Positions 32,462 to 43,552 of a stretch of DNA of 64,000 nucleotides are shown piece after piece. Position numbers and translations under genes: made by a program. This DNA comes from Panagrolaimus kolymaensis (Eukaryota > Nematoda > Chromadorea > Rhabditida > Panagrolaimidae): contig JAJQJQ010000009.1 of the NCBI GenBank assembly GCA_028622995.1, forward strand, positions 4,712,001 to 4,776,000, written 5' to 3'. Below the pieces are notes generated by a model, which was not told the DNA's origin, searched no databases, and was given only the letters and a program-made list of their open reading frames with translations. How positions within the stretch are numbered: the stretch's first letter is position 1; every line of letters begins with the position of its first letter.

Positions 32462-33258
32462 CATGTCTATTATATTACTAATTTTTATTTTTTGAATTTT
32501 ATTGCTAACATATTACATACAATAAAAAAAAGAAATTTACAATACAAAGTTGAGATAAATTTTGGAGTTTCTTGTTGAAAGAAGTTTTGGAGCTCGTAGA
32601 GTTGAGTATTCGATTGAGATTTGAAAAAGATCTTATCATTCTTTGAAGATGATTCAAGATGAAGCAATTTTATTTGAAAATAGCGATAAACATAGACTAA
32701 AAACAAAATATTATTTTAATATTAATAATAATAAACTAACAATTTCACCAGAATTGCTACAGCGTAGATAGTAAATAAGTCAGCATAATAAATATTGAAT
32801 TGAAATTTTTGTTGATGAATTGAGATCATAATAAAATTTTGATGAAGCATATTATGTATTTGAAATAAGCGAGCAACAATGAAAAGAATGTCCTAAAAAC
32901 AAAGAAAATAACAAAATATAATATCAAAAAAAACTTACTGTTGATCAGAATGGCTGCTTCTTATAAAGTTGAATGAATGAATATTTGGTTAGAATAAAGA
33001 TGCTGCTTGGTATTTGCTCAAATCTGAAATAAAAAAATAGAATAAATAAAATAAAAATAAAAGACTTACCTCCTGCTCCAACTCTCACCCAACTCCAAAA
33101 TGCTGCATACCCCGCAGTAGGGGACCACCATAAAAGTGGTTTAAAATAGATCCTCCGAAGAGTTAGTCAATTAAGAAATCGGTTAAGTATAAATAATTTG
33201 CCACCTTTTTTATAAACTAAAAATTTGCCACCAGATCGTTTTTACGCCGCTTTATCTC
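32462..33258 (-). other. Helitron internal region with apparent introns
   Basis: On the minus strand two canonical introns are visible: GTAAGT...TTTTTAG ending at about 32,896 and GTTAGT...TTTTTAG ending at about 32,700. Flanking open stretches (MLHQNFIMISIHQQKF; YVYRYFQIKLLHLESSSKN) do not join into one long frame. It may be a captured host gene fragment or an untranslated exon. Short hairpins (CCCCGCAGTAGGGG, near 33,112) also occur. Confidence 0.35.
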
Positions 33259-34125
33259 CTAATTAATTATTTCCATGTAAACATAATTTTTAACTTTATT
33301 ATTCATTCGCTGTTGTCCAAAATATATTTTTAATGCAGACCACCTTTTTACTCGTGAACATGCAACATACATTTGTCCATGGTTAAAAACATCTTTACGC
33401 AAATCAATTCCAACAATTTCGAATGTTTGACCCTGGCTTTTATTAATGGTCATTGCAAATGCGATTTTAACAGGGAATTGTCTTCGGGCCAATGTTAATG
33501 GGTAATTTTCTTCGTTATATAGCAAAATTCGATGAATCATGACAACGTCACCTTTTTTATCACCGGTTAAAATTTTACATTGTAATGTGTTGTTCATTAA
33601 TCCAATAACCAAAAGTCTTGTTCCATTACATAATCCTTCAGCTTGACTGAGGTTTCTAATGAGCATAATAACTGTATTTTTTCGTAAACGCAGTTCATGA
33701 GGTGGTAATGATGGAGGATTTAAGCTGTTTAAATATTCTTGAGTTAAAAGTTCTTGCAAAGCTTCACCTTCAATTGCCGAATCGATGCTACTATATATTT
33801 TTTCACCTTCTGCTGGTAACATTGCAACTACTTCATTATTTAGTTCATCAACATCTGCATTTCTTGCTGAAAGAATAGCTGAATTTGAAACGTCGTTGAA
33901 ACGATTTTGTCTAATTAAAGTTCCATAAACTTCTTCGACTAAATCGTTTTCAATAATAAAATCGGTAGGGATTTCAAAATTGTCATTTTCATCATTAACT
34001 TTCCCTTCGCCGATTTTAACAAATATTTCGCAAATTCAGTTTCTTCTGCATCAGCACGAATATTTTGGTGTAATTTAAATTGTTCAAAATTTTTCCGTAT
34101 GGAAATTAGCATGAATACATCGCCT
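33259..34125 (-). pseudogene. Helitron Pif1-type helicase, C-terminal fragment, frameshifted
   Basis: From about 34,125 the frame reads KNFEQFKLHQNIRADAEE, then a one-base deletion near 34,012-34,018 shifts it; the next frame reads GEGKVNDENDNFEIP through FNDVSNSAILSARNAD and NNEVVAMLPAEGEKIY to the stop at 33,259. Helicase motifs are clear: RKNTVIMLIRNLSQAEGLCN, FAMTINKSQGQTFEIVGIDL and HGQMYVACSRVKRW. The N-terminal helicase motifs and Rep domain are missing. Confidence 0.9.
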
Positions 34126-34816
34126 TTGCAATGTTAAATTATATTTTTTTACATTTTAAGGCAAATTTTTTTTACACTTTTCTTTTTACCTATAAAAAAA
34201 TTTTTTTATTATATTTGGATCTTTTTGATATTTGGATCCTTTTGGCTATTAGGATCCTTTTGGGTATTTGGATCCTTTGGTATCTTAGAATACGTCAAAC
34301 AAACAACCGCTCATCATCGTTTCATTTTTATTCAATGAAAGCTTCTTACTTTGAGCTATCATTTACATTTATGCTAATGTTTCATCACTTATTTTCATTT
34401 TTATTGAATTTTCCCATGATCGATTTCCAGTAACAAACACACAATCAAAATTACTAGGAAGGATTCACCTTTTCAATAATCAAGTACTGATTGACGTGAT
34501 ATTTAAAACAATAACAATTCAAACTTGCTAAATAACGGGAAATACCTTCTGGACATTCAGCTCGCTCATCTTTACTGGGAATAATTGTAGTTTTATTGAT
34601 ACCATTAAATTGCTTTTTTTCCTTTTCTTCTTTATTTGAAGTTTCCATTGAAGCCGAGGAAAATGAAGCATAACTTACAAAGTTTGGCGAAACAGAGAAG
34701 CGACACATGACTGCATTTTTTGTTTTCTTTGCCTTTTTTTAACATATCCGTTTATCATCAAAAAACACAAGATATATTTAGTAAAATATTATTTATTATT
34801 ATTATTACATACTAAT
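34126..34816. other. Intergenic, with possible small ORF and minisatellite
   Basis: AT-rich DNA right of the Helitron remnant. A minus-strand frame at 34,454-34,708 (84 residues, start MCRFSVSPNFVSYASF, central NKEEKEKKQFNGINK) has no recognised family and is not strong enough to call a gene. Confidence 0.4.
34212..34280. repeat. 18-bp minisatellite, four units
   Basis: Four near-identical units of TATTTGGATCCTTTTGG(C/G) starting at 34,212, 34,229, 34,247 and 34,265. Confidence 0.85.
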
Positions 34817-35031
34817 CACACTTGGGCACGGTTTCACGCAGACCCGCCAAAAATTTGCGCAGACCCTTTTGGTGCAAAGGGGATACCCTTTGGTTTTTTT
34901 CGAGAAATTTTTAAATTTTCTTATTTTTTTGCCCTGACCCCCAAATTTTCCATTAAGTACGCTGCGCAGACCCCCTGACCCCCACACGCACGCGTGTGGT
35001 TGCGTGTCACTTGCCCATGTGTGATACTAAT
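34809..35031. mobile_element. hAT-type MITE with 8-bp target-site duplication
   Basis: The element at 34,817-35,023 (207 bp) is flanked by ATACTAAT at 34,809-34,816 and 35,024-35,031. Terminal inverted repeats are CACACTTGGGCACG and CACACATGGGCAAG (complement of the right end), 12 of 14 matching. The interior is much more GC-rich than the surroundings and contains repeated GCGCAGACCC and CACGCACGCGTGTGG. There is no transposase, so it is non-autonomous. The open frames here are a by-product of its composition. Confidence 0.85.
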
Positions 35032-35086
35032 ACCAAAAAGAAGAAAACATTGACACGAAGCAACACCAAGAGAATGAGCGTTTTTA

Positions 35087-35681
35087 CTAAAGTTGACCAC
35101 CAAAGAAGAAAACGAAGCATCCAATGAGATCCATTCCAGTCCAAGCACCATATTTTGTTTCAACAGTTCCACTTGTAGTTGTTGTCATTGCTTCTTTAGT
35201 TGTTGGTTTAGGAGCAGGAGTAGTTGTAGTAGTTGTAGTTGGAGTTGGTGGTGGTACAGGAAGAACACAATCTCCATGACGAACATGTCTAGCAGCAATT
35301 TCAGGATTAGCAAATTGATCCTAAATAATTAATTTTAAAGTTTAAAGAAATTATCCAAAAAACTTACATCAAGATAATATCCATAACCTTTACAAATCTC
35401 GTCTTCACCTTCGCATCCAACTCCACCATAATATACTTTATCTTTTAAACAGTGCCATTCAACACATGCACAAACTTTAATCTCTGTAGGAACTAAAATT
35501 TCAGGATTTGATTTTAGGTTTAAAAAAGAAAAAGAAACTTACATTTTTTTTCAAGAGTAAGAGTTCGACATTTACTATGAGCTGGACAATTACCATCCCT
35601 TTCTTTCCATCTTTTAAAGGATGCAGGACAGATGAGAGAAGCAAAAACAGCAGCAGCGAGAAGAGCGACGACGAGTTTCAT
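35087..35681 (-). CDS. Secreted Cys-rich protein with Thr-rich linker
   Basis: Three exons from ATG at 35,681 to TAG at 35,087; about 167 residues. There is a signal peptide (MKLVVALLAAAVFASLICPA), then a small Cys-rich domain (DGNCPAHSKCRTL, KVCACVEWHCLKDKVYY, GCEGEDEICKGYGYYLD), a Pro/Thr mucin-like linker (VPPPTPTTTTTTTPAPKPTT) and a hydrophobic C-terminus (GMDLIGCFVFFFGGQL) that could be a short membrane or GPI-type signal. The exon joins are in frame with 45-70 bp introns. The family is not recognised; a nematode-restricted secreted or cuticle/surface protein is likely. Confidence 0.75.
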
Positions 35682-36141
35682 GATATTTGATGAGCGAACG
35701 AGCGATGACGACCAAAATTGAAACGCGAAAAAATGAAGTAAAAAATTTTATGAGTGATTTTGTTGCTTATATACGAATATCAAGCATCATTCTTTTTTTA
35801 TGCAAATTTTCTTTTTCTATTGCAAGTTGCAATCAGTTTAAAAAAATATGCAAGCCTACAAAATTTTTTTTACTGTAAAAATTAAAACATTTACAAAGAT
35901 GTTTGACATTTTTACTAACAAATTTCTATTCAACTTCAATATTTATTCAGAATGAATTCCAAATGTGGTTTTTAGTTTCATTTGATTGAAAACAAAAGCA
36001 TATCTGTGACCATTGTTTTTTTAGTTGTGAAATCGAATAATGTGCTTAAAAAATGAGAAATATGCGTCGAAAATTTAATTAATAAAATACAAATTGCCTT
36101 TTTGAATTAAATTTTAATATCATTATTTATTTAATCATAAT
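35682..36141. other. Intergenic spacer
   Basis: About 460 bp between the secreted-protein start and the GCAT 3' end, both minus strand. AT-rich; presumed promoter of the secreted-protein gene. Nothing else seen. Confidence 0.45.
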
Positions 36142-37725
36142 TTAACTAATGACATTGAGTTTACGACCAATTTTCTTAAAAGCTCCAATGCATTTTTCAA
36201 TTTGATCGGTGGTATGTGCTGCGGAAATTTGGACACGAATCCGAGCTTTACCTACTGGAACCACGGGGTAACTGAATCCAACGACATAAATTCCTTCATT
36301 CAACATTTCTTTTGCGAATGTTTCAGCAAGACGAGCATCACCAAGAAGAACTGGGCAAATAGGATGAGTAGGATTTCCAAGAACTTTAAAGCCTGCTTTA
36401 TTCATTTCACCACGGAAATAATCAACGTTTTTATGCAATTCTTTAGCAAAGGTATTATGATCGATGAGCATATCTAAGACCTTTAAAGCAATGTCTTAAA
36501 AAATTGATGGTTTGTGATTTTAACTTACTTTCATGGATGATCCAACAACACTCGGAGCAAGGGAATTCGAAAATAAATAAGGACGAGATTTTTGACGTAA
36601 AAGATCGATAAACTCTTGTGGGCCTGTTGTGTAACCACCCATGGCACCTCCTAGAGCTTTTCCAAGGGTTGAATTAATAAGATCCACACGTCCACTTAAA
36701 CCACATAATTCTTCAGTGCCGCGACCTGTTTTTCCAATAAAACCTGTGGCATGACATTCATCCAAAAACATTAAAGCATTGTATTTGGTTGCAAGTTCAG
36801 CAATTTCTTTTAATGGAGCAACATCTCCATCCATGGAAAAAACTCCATCGGTGACTATAACTCGACGGCGACAATCTGAAAAATTCCTTCGGTTAAAAAT
36901 ATTAAAAATATAAGTCAATAACCTTTAGCTTCAATTAATCGTTGTTCAAGGTCAACGAGATCAAGATGTTTATAACGAAGACGTTTGGCTTTTGAAAGTC
37001 TAATTCCATCAATAATGGATGCATGATTTAATTCATCAGTAATAATTGCGTCATCTTTGGCTATAAAAAGTTTGACATAATAATGAATAATTAAATATGC
37101 AGTTATTATTTATTTATTTACTTACTTGTTAAAACTTCAAATATGCCTGCATTTGCATCAAAGCAAGCAGCATAAAGAATGGCATCATCACGGCCATGAA
37201 ATTTCGCAATCTTTTTTTCTAATTGTCTATGAATATTTTGCGTGCCACAAATAAACCGAACTGAACTAAGTCCAGCGCCATGAGATTCTAAAGTTTGCTT
37301 GCCAGCCTATAAATAAACTTTGAATGGAGTTATTAAAAGTAGAAGAAAACACAAACTTCAATGACATCAGGATGACTGCTTAAACCAAGATAATTATTAG
37401 CACAAAAGTTCAAATATTTTTTATCTGCAAAACCTTCAACATTTATTTCCATTCCTTGTCGACCCATAATGACTCGTTCAGTTTTATACGTGCCTGCATC
37501 CTATAAAAATGGTGTGAGAGATTAGTTAAATTGCTTTTAGTCATTGCTTCTTAAGAGATAATAATAATTGAGGCTTACCCTAATTGCAGCTAATTCTTCT
37601 TTGAGTTGCGAAACAAATTCATTACGTGCAGATGAATAATTGCGGGTTCTCGTTGGCGGTGTTGTTATACAACGACGAGTAATAAAAGAGAAACGTAACA
37701 TTCTTCTATCGACAAATTTAATCAA
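36142..37725 (-). CDS. Glycine C-acetyltransferase (2-amino-3-ketobutyrate CoA ligase), mitochondrial
   Basis: PLP enzyme that with threonine dehydrogenase converts threonine to glycine and acetyl-CoA in mitochondria. At least six exons with short introns, about 420 residues. It starts at 37,725 ([14 protein letters not shown]) or the internal ATG at 37,701; both give an Arg/Thr-rich presequence. Motifs: [77 protein letters not shown] and the PLP lysine in [15 protein letters not shown], ending [16 protein letters not shown]. Family order and length are typical of alpha-oxoamine synthases. Confidence 0.95.
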
Positions 37726-38060
37726 AAATAAATGGTGGCGAGGATGATCGATAGAAAAGAGAAATAAGAAAAAAGAAAATGTAGTGAAAGTTAATGATTG
37801 CGTGAATTGACTACTCGACTGTCTTCATTTATAAATAATTTACACATTGTTTCATGTTTATTCGAAGAGACATGTGCGCATTTTAGTTTTTTTTGCAATA
37901 TTCCAATTTTATTAAAAGTTTTTATTTCCCTGACTTTTTTTCTTTTCTTTTTTTACAAAAACAAATTATTAGCATTAATCAACAATTTTAATTTTAATAA
38001 ATAAATATAATTTTTTAATTTAAGAAATTGAACTTTCATCTTCTTCTTTTTTTTTTTTTT
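37726..38060. other. Intergenic spacer
   Basis: About 335 bp upstream of GCAT and downstream of a GPCR, both minus. Contains long T-runs near 38,045; nothing else seen. Confidence 0.45.
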
Positions 38061-40932
38061 TTACATTGTAGGACGGTATGAAACTGTAACTGGTTGAAAC
38101 CCGTATCCAGTATTACTTTTGCTATCCCGTCGAATAATATGATTTCTAACATCTCTATTTAAAAACGCGTATAATATCCAATTTCCTATAAAAGTGCATT
38201 AAAATACAAATATTCTTTTTATTTTAAAAGAAAGAATGAATAAGATGGGAATGCGAATTTGACCTTTAATCTCCTTTATTCCTTTTTATTTTATTTTTCT
38301 TTCTCTTCTTACCTGCAGAATTAATATAAGGTAACATGTTTCCAAATAGACGTCCCGTAGTAAACCTATAAAACCAGTTTTGATTAAACTAATTTTTTAA
38401 AGTTATTTTTTGTGTGTTTTACAAACCAAGTTGATTCTGTTTGTAATGGTGGTAAACGAAGTAATTGAACAATATAAGGTGAAGCAGTAAAAAACCAAAA
38501 TGGTGCCCAACATGTAAAATGAAATATTGCTATTCTTATTACGGAGTTTGTTAATTGACACATATATCGTGGGCGTCGAATCTGGCTTGTACTAAAGCCT
38601 TAAAAAATAAAATTAAATAATTATGTATTATATTTTTGCAAAGTTGTATTTATTTATCTCATTTTTTTGCTTACCTTTTCTTTCTCGAAATCGATTTCTC
38701 ACATGCCTAACTAACATAAAATAACATATAGCCATAACACATAAAGGCACAGCAAATCCACACATAAAAGTATAATTAATAAATAATGGTTCAATATTTT
38801 CTGGCATTATCATTAAGCAAACTGTTGATGAAGCATTTGCCTAAAAAATAAAACAAAATTAAAAAAACTCAAAAAAGCAAACAATTTACTCCAAAATTAA
38901 CGACGATAGTTTTAGTATATCGAATTTCCCAAACAATTGGAACAACCACACATGCTAAAATTCCAAAAACAATTGGAATAAGAGTGGTTAAAGTTGTGGA
39001 TGCTGTATATCTCCAACGAGTGCAAACCACCAAATATCGTTGCAAACTCATCGCAGTTAATACAACAACAGAAAATAATTTTCCGCCTCGATCGATTGCT
39101 GTATGAGTTCGGCATAACTAAAAAGGCAACAACAAAAAAATTAAGAAAGAAGGATTAAATATTTATAAGCTTCCAACAAATTTTTTTCCAAGAAAGACTT
39201 ACAATATCTCCAAAAGGCCATCTACCACTTAAAATATGTGAAAGTGACATGGGTATTGTAAGAAGCACCATAAAATCAGCTACAGCTAAAACAAATATAA
39301 ATGCTCGTAATCTTTCACTTGGAGTTAATGGAACTGGTGCATAATGGCGTGAAAAACAAAATAATCTTTAAAAAATCAAAATGTTTATTTCTTTGGGTCC
39401 CAAAATGAAAAAAATAAAAAGATACCTTGATCGATATAAAGCAATAATAACCCATAAATTTCCAATAAACCCAAATAAAAATGCTCCTGAATATACAGCA
39501 CATACAAAAGCTACCGTCCACATCCTCTGTGAATGACTTAATTCTACGACATGGATATTGCTGAAAAACCAAATAATTAAATAAAAAATAGCTGTTTACT
39601 AAATTTTTCAAAAAAGTGGTTTGTCTTAAATATTTAATTATTTAGGTTAAAAGAAAAAAGTGGCATAAAAAAATGATACATTTTCAAGGTGAGAAAAAAT
39701 AGGTAGGTTCTAGGAAAAATTTGTCGTTTTTTTTGTACATGCAAATTAAAAAGAACATACACAAAATTAAAAAAGAAAGAAAGAAAAAAGCATACATCAC
39801 AATAAAAAAAAATAAAAAACGGCTTAAAAAATTATACAAAAAATTTTTTTTGTTCATTTAAATACTGTAATTAAACTTTGACTAATTTCTTAGAAGGCAG
39901 CGAAGAGGCGTTTAAAACCATAGTTTATTAAAATAAAATAAAAATCCGTCATTGGTAAAACCATTATTAAAAAAATGCTTCAAGTCTTTTTTTTGTTGCA
40001 TATTATTTAAAAAACGCCTAAGATAAAGGACACGAAGAAGAAGGAAAAAAAAATAATTGCGCAAATCATTATTAACTTTTTTTTCATTTTATTTTATTAT
40101 TTCAAGCCGGAAATAGTGGTGGACTTTATATTGTGGCGAAGAATATGAGATAGATGTATTTAAAGAAATTTATTATTTATTATCGGAAATAAAAGTTTTA
40201 ATATAAATGTTGCAAATAATTATTTTAGAATCAAAAAAAGAAAAGAAAAAGAAAAATGAACGTATTCAGTCGTCTTCATTTTCGATTCGACTCATGTATG
40301 AGAAAAAAAAGTGTTAAGGTTACAAAAAAAAAAGAAGAAAGAAAAGGTATAAATTAAAAAAGAAAATGTTGCAAATTTTTTTTAGAGTTTATCACTAAAA
40401 AATGGAAATAATTCTAGAGTAAATTTTTTTTTCATGTTGCGAGAAATAAAAAAAATATTGAGAAAAGCGAAAATATAAATTAAAAGTGAAGCCAAGAAAT
40501 AAAGGAAAAAATCATGAGGAAGCAGCTTTTTTTAATTCAGCAGTTAGTTAGTTTACTGTCACTCAAGCACCAATGTGTTGTTTCGTTATTTTTATTGGAA
40601 CCAATAATTCTTCTTTTTTTTTTATTCGACTCCTGAACGCTGCTTTTATATACAAATCTTTGAAACCCCATTTAATGAGATTCCATGCATACCTATTTGT
40701 TTTTCATTTTTCTTTATTTTCGAAACCCATGTTTATGGTATTGTAAAATGTTTTTTATGGGATCAGAAATTTAAAAAAATGCTTTTAATGAAAAAACAAA
40801 AAAACATTTCTTAATTATAAAATAAAATAAAAAATAAATAAATACAACAAACCTTGGCGTGTGAATAATTTTTTCTTCTTGAGTTTTACGCCAAAAATGA
40901 ATAAGCCCTATTAAATGAATATTAAATTCCAT
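38061..40932 (-). CDS. Class A (peptide-type) G-protein-coupled receptor, QRY variant
   Basis: At least seven coding exons from 40,932 to TAA at 38,061. TM1 VYSGAFLFGFIGNLWVIIAL, TM2 FIFVLAVADFMVLLTIPMSL, WPFG extracellular loop 1 and LCRTHTAIDRGGKLFSVVVL with the conserved Cys. The E/DRY box is LQRYLVV, so Asp is replaced by Gln. TM4-TM6 include IPIVFGILACVVVPIVWEIR and AIFHFTCWAPFW (CWAP). TM7 is NMLPYINSAGNWILYAFLN in place of NPxxY. The first exon (MEFNIHLIGLIHFW, 40,932-40,853) is joined across a 1.3-kb intron in phase but is short and less certain. The layout suggests a somatostatin/allatostatin-C-like or other neuropeptide receptor; the ligand is unknown. Confidence 0.82.
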
Positions 40933-42795
40933 ATTTCTCACTCCTTAACATAAAGCTTAAAAGGGCAAGTTCAAAAACGCATCAACTAGAACTGGACAAT
41001 CCAAATTCCAAAAACAAATATGAAAAAATTTAAATAAAATTTTGTAATAATTTTTTTTATGAAATATAAAATATTTAAAGTGAAAGGATTTTTTACAATA
41101 CTTTTTTGCCGTCGTCGAAATTTGGATTGGATTGTCCACTTTTTTTTCGTTGATGGTAGAGAATCTAAATAAGGCTAATGAAAAGAAAAATGAGACGATG
41201 ACAAATTTTAACTAATCAAAATAAAAAAAAATGGCGGCAGAAAAGAAAAATGGATGATCAAACTCGGACTTCAAAAAACGTACAGTTAGTTTTAAAAAAT
41301 TACAAAAACTTTTTTTTTCACAAAAAAATAATAATAATAGAATTTTTGTCTTTCATTTAAAAAATGACAAAAATATTTAGTACATCTTTTTTTTACCCCA
41401 AAGCAAAAAGATGCCTTTGTTGTTGGTTGCTTTTTTGGTATTTGACAACGACGAAACAAAACCTAACCCATTTTTTTCCAGGGTGGAATGAATCTCTTTT
41501 TTATTTTTTCTTTCTTTACTTTTTACTTTTGTGAGACGTCGTCGTTACTTTTGAATAAATTAACAACAACGGCATTTTTTTTTCTCATTGGTATTTTTTG
41601 TTTAAAACAATATACGAAGAAAAAAAAGTATGATGAGTTCAAAATTATTATTCCATCTTCAAGTTTTCTTTTTTCTTTTCTTCGTCGTTCACCGCCGCCA
41701 ACGTCCATCATTTTTTACTTTTATTTTTGGTTTGCAAAAAAGAGTATAAAAAACAAAACATAAACTAATAATGACGAGAAACGGTTTTACTTTTATCATG
41801 CGTTTTTCATTTTCCTTTGCTCTTAAAAATAGAAACTTTTTTTAAACTTTAAAAAAGATGTCCGAAAAATCTTAAGACATATTTAAAAACCAGGTGAGAA
41901 AATAAAAGAATGTCGAAGGTGTCTGATTACTTAATTTTTTTTGAAGTTTAAACAAATCTTTTTTGTTTTTCGAAATTTGATCTCTTCGGATATGTTTCAT
42001 TTATTATTTGTTTTTTTATTATTTATTTGTTTATTATAAGCTTTAATTAATTGTTTGAAATTTATTTATTTTTTATTTTGAAAGCGAGAATATCTTTTGG
42101 AATCATCAACTTTTACGCAGACAGCTTTAAAAGATTTTTTTAAACCAGTTTCATTCATTTTCGTTCAACTCAACTTTTTTATTTTTTGATTTGATGTTTT
42201 TAGCAAATTCCAAAAAAGAAAAAGTATTACGTAAGCAATTTTTTTGTCTTCGCTGATTAACCAAAGATTTGAAGATGCGCGCTGCTGACTCATGGAGCTT
42301 TAATCTCTTCACTTATTTTTTTTTTTGCCATACCGGTTCCTACCAAAAAGAAAAGATATTTCCGTTGAATAATAAAAAATATAAACGCTTTATTAAGTGA
42401 AAGTGTATGTATGTTTCATGCATGCATTTTTTGATTATCGTGACCACAAAAAATAAGAAGAGAAGATGGGACCGGATAGGATAGGCCGAAGTATTTTTTT
42501 TATAGCTTTGATATCTTTTTTTCTTTCTTCTTTCTTTTTTTGGTCTAAGAAGGCGTTACACGCAACAAGCAGCAGCATCCACCTCAAATCGAACCGGTTT
42601 CACATATATGAATTGGATTTGTTATTTTGTCCCCATGCGCTTCTCAAAAAAATTTTTATGGCAACCAAGTATAAATATGAAGAATTTATGACGACCAAAA
42701 TCTGATAAATCACTGTCATTCATTTTCGTTGTTGTCACTGGTGTTGTTGTGTGATATATTTTTTAAAATATTAGCGATTTAATAAATAAATAAAA
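40933..42795. other. Long intergenic region
   Basis: About 1.9 kb of homopolymer-rich AT DNA between divergent genes (GPCR minus, Ground-like plus). An imperfect inverted repeat, ACTGGACAATCCAAATT at 40,991 and AATTTGGATTGGATTGTCCA near 41,119, spans about 150 bp and could be a MITE remnant. No convincing gene. Confidence 0.45.
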
Positions 42796-43552
42796 ATGTT
42801 AAAATTATTTGCATTAACACTAGTGGTATTTTTGCCACAAATGATTGATTCATGTGGTTGTGGAATAGCTTTACCACCTCCATGTGCTCCTCAACCTATT
42901 TGTGCTCCTCCACCTCCACCATGCCCTTTTCCACCACCTTGTCCTCCAACAGTAATATTTTCCTTATTTTTTTAAAATTACCTTTTAAATCTGGATTTTT
43001 TTAGTTTTGTCCTCCTCCACCACTTTGCCCACCACCTCCTCCACCTCCACCACCACAATTTTGTCCTCCCCCATCTCCTCCACCTCCCTGTGGAGGCGGA
43101 TGCGGAGGAGGAGGATATGCTCCAGCTCCAATTATTCCATATTCCGCTCCACCACCAGCTTTTAATGATTGCTGCTGTCAATGTGGTTCACCATGTCGGT
43201 ATCGAACCATGCGAGCTCGAACTCATGGAGCTCGAATTTTCTCTGCTTTGGATGCTGAATTTGATGAAGATCCAACTTGCAATAACGAAAAATTAAGAAA
43301 TATTATTGAAGAGGTACGCCTTTTAAATTAACCCAAAAATGATAATCTCTTATTTTTAATCCAATTTTTTAGAATATCACTAAAGATCCAACAATTTCAA
43401 AACGTGCTATTCAAAAAGCCGCTGAAGAGAGACTTGGTAGCAAAGTTAATGTCATTTGTGCTAAAAGTGATTTCAGTTATGTTGCTTATACAGAAACATA
43501 TTGTCAAGCATCAAGTGGTGAAGTCACTTGTTATGCTTTTAAGCCTCAATAA
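42796..43552 (+). CDS. Ground-like domain secreted protein (GRL family)
   Basis: Three exons, 42,796-42,951, 43,005-43,313 and 43,373-43,552, joins in frame; about 214 residues. Signal peptide MLKLFALTLVVFLPQMIDSC. Then a long Pro/Cys-rich low-complexity region (PPPCAPQPICAPPPPP, CGGGCGGGGYAPAP). The C-terminal half is the nematode Ground-like domain: DEDPTCNNEKLRNIIEEN, RAIQKAAEERLGSKVNVICA and DFSYVAYTETYCQASSGEVT with its conserved Cys residues. Ground-like proteins are Hedgehog-related secreted proteins, linked to apical extracellular matrix or cuticle, and known from nematodes only, which supports the organism call. Confidence 0.93.

Larger units (their letters stand above)
32434..34125 (-). 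mobile_element. Decayed Helitron, 3' part
   Basis: Minus-strand element with a Helitron 3' terminus at its low-coordinate end (hairpin 32,445-32,461, seven bases, then CTAG at 32,437-32,434 followed by T) and a broken Pif1-type helicase about 800 bp upstream. The Rep/HUH part and 5' TC end are not seen, so it is 5'-truncated or rearranged. The left boundary is well supported; the right boundary is uncertain. Confidence 0.75.

Noticed and set aside
34805..35172. Two minus-strand frames in the GC-rich block
   Set aside because: They lie mostly within the hAT-type MITE and cross its boundary and target duplication; not conserved coding sequence.
35093..35332. Plus-strand Cys/Ser-rich frame
   Set aside because: Antisense shadow of the Thr-rich secreted protein exon.
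42978..43296. Frames overlapping the Ground-like gene
   Set aside because: Trp/Arg-rich and His/Leu-rich readings are antisense and off-frame shadows of the Pro/Gly-rich exon.
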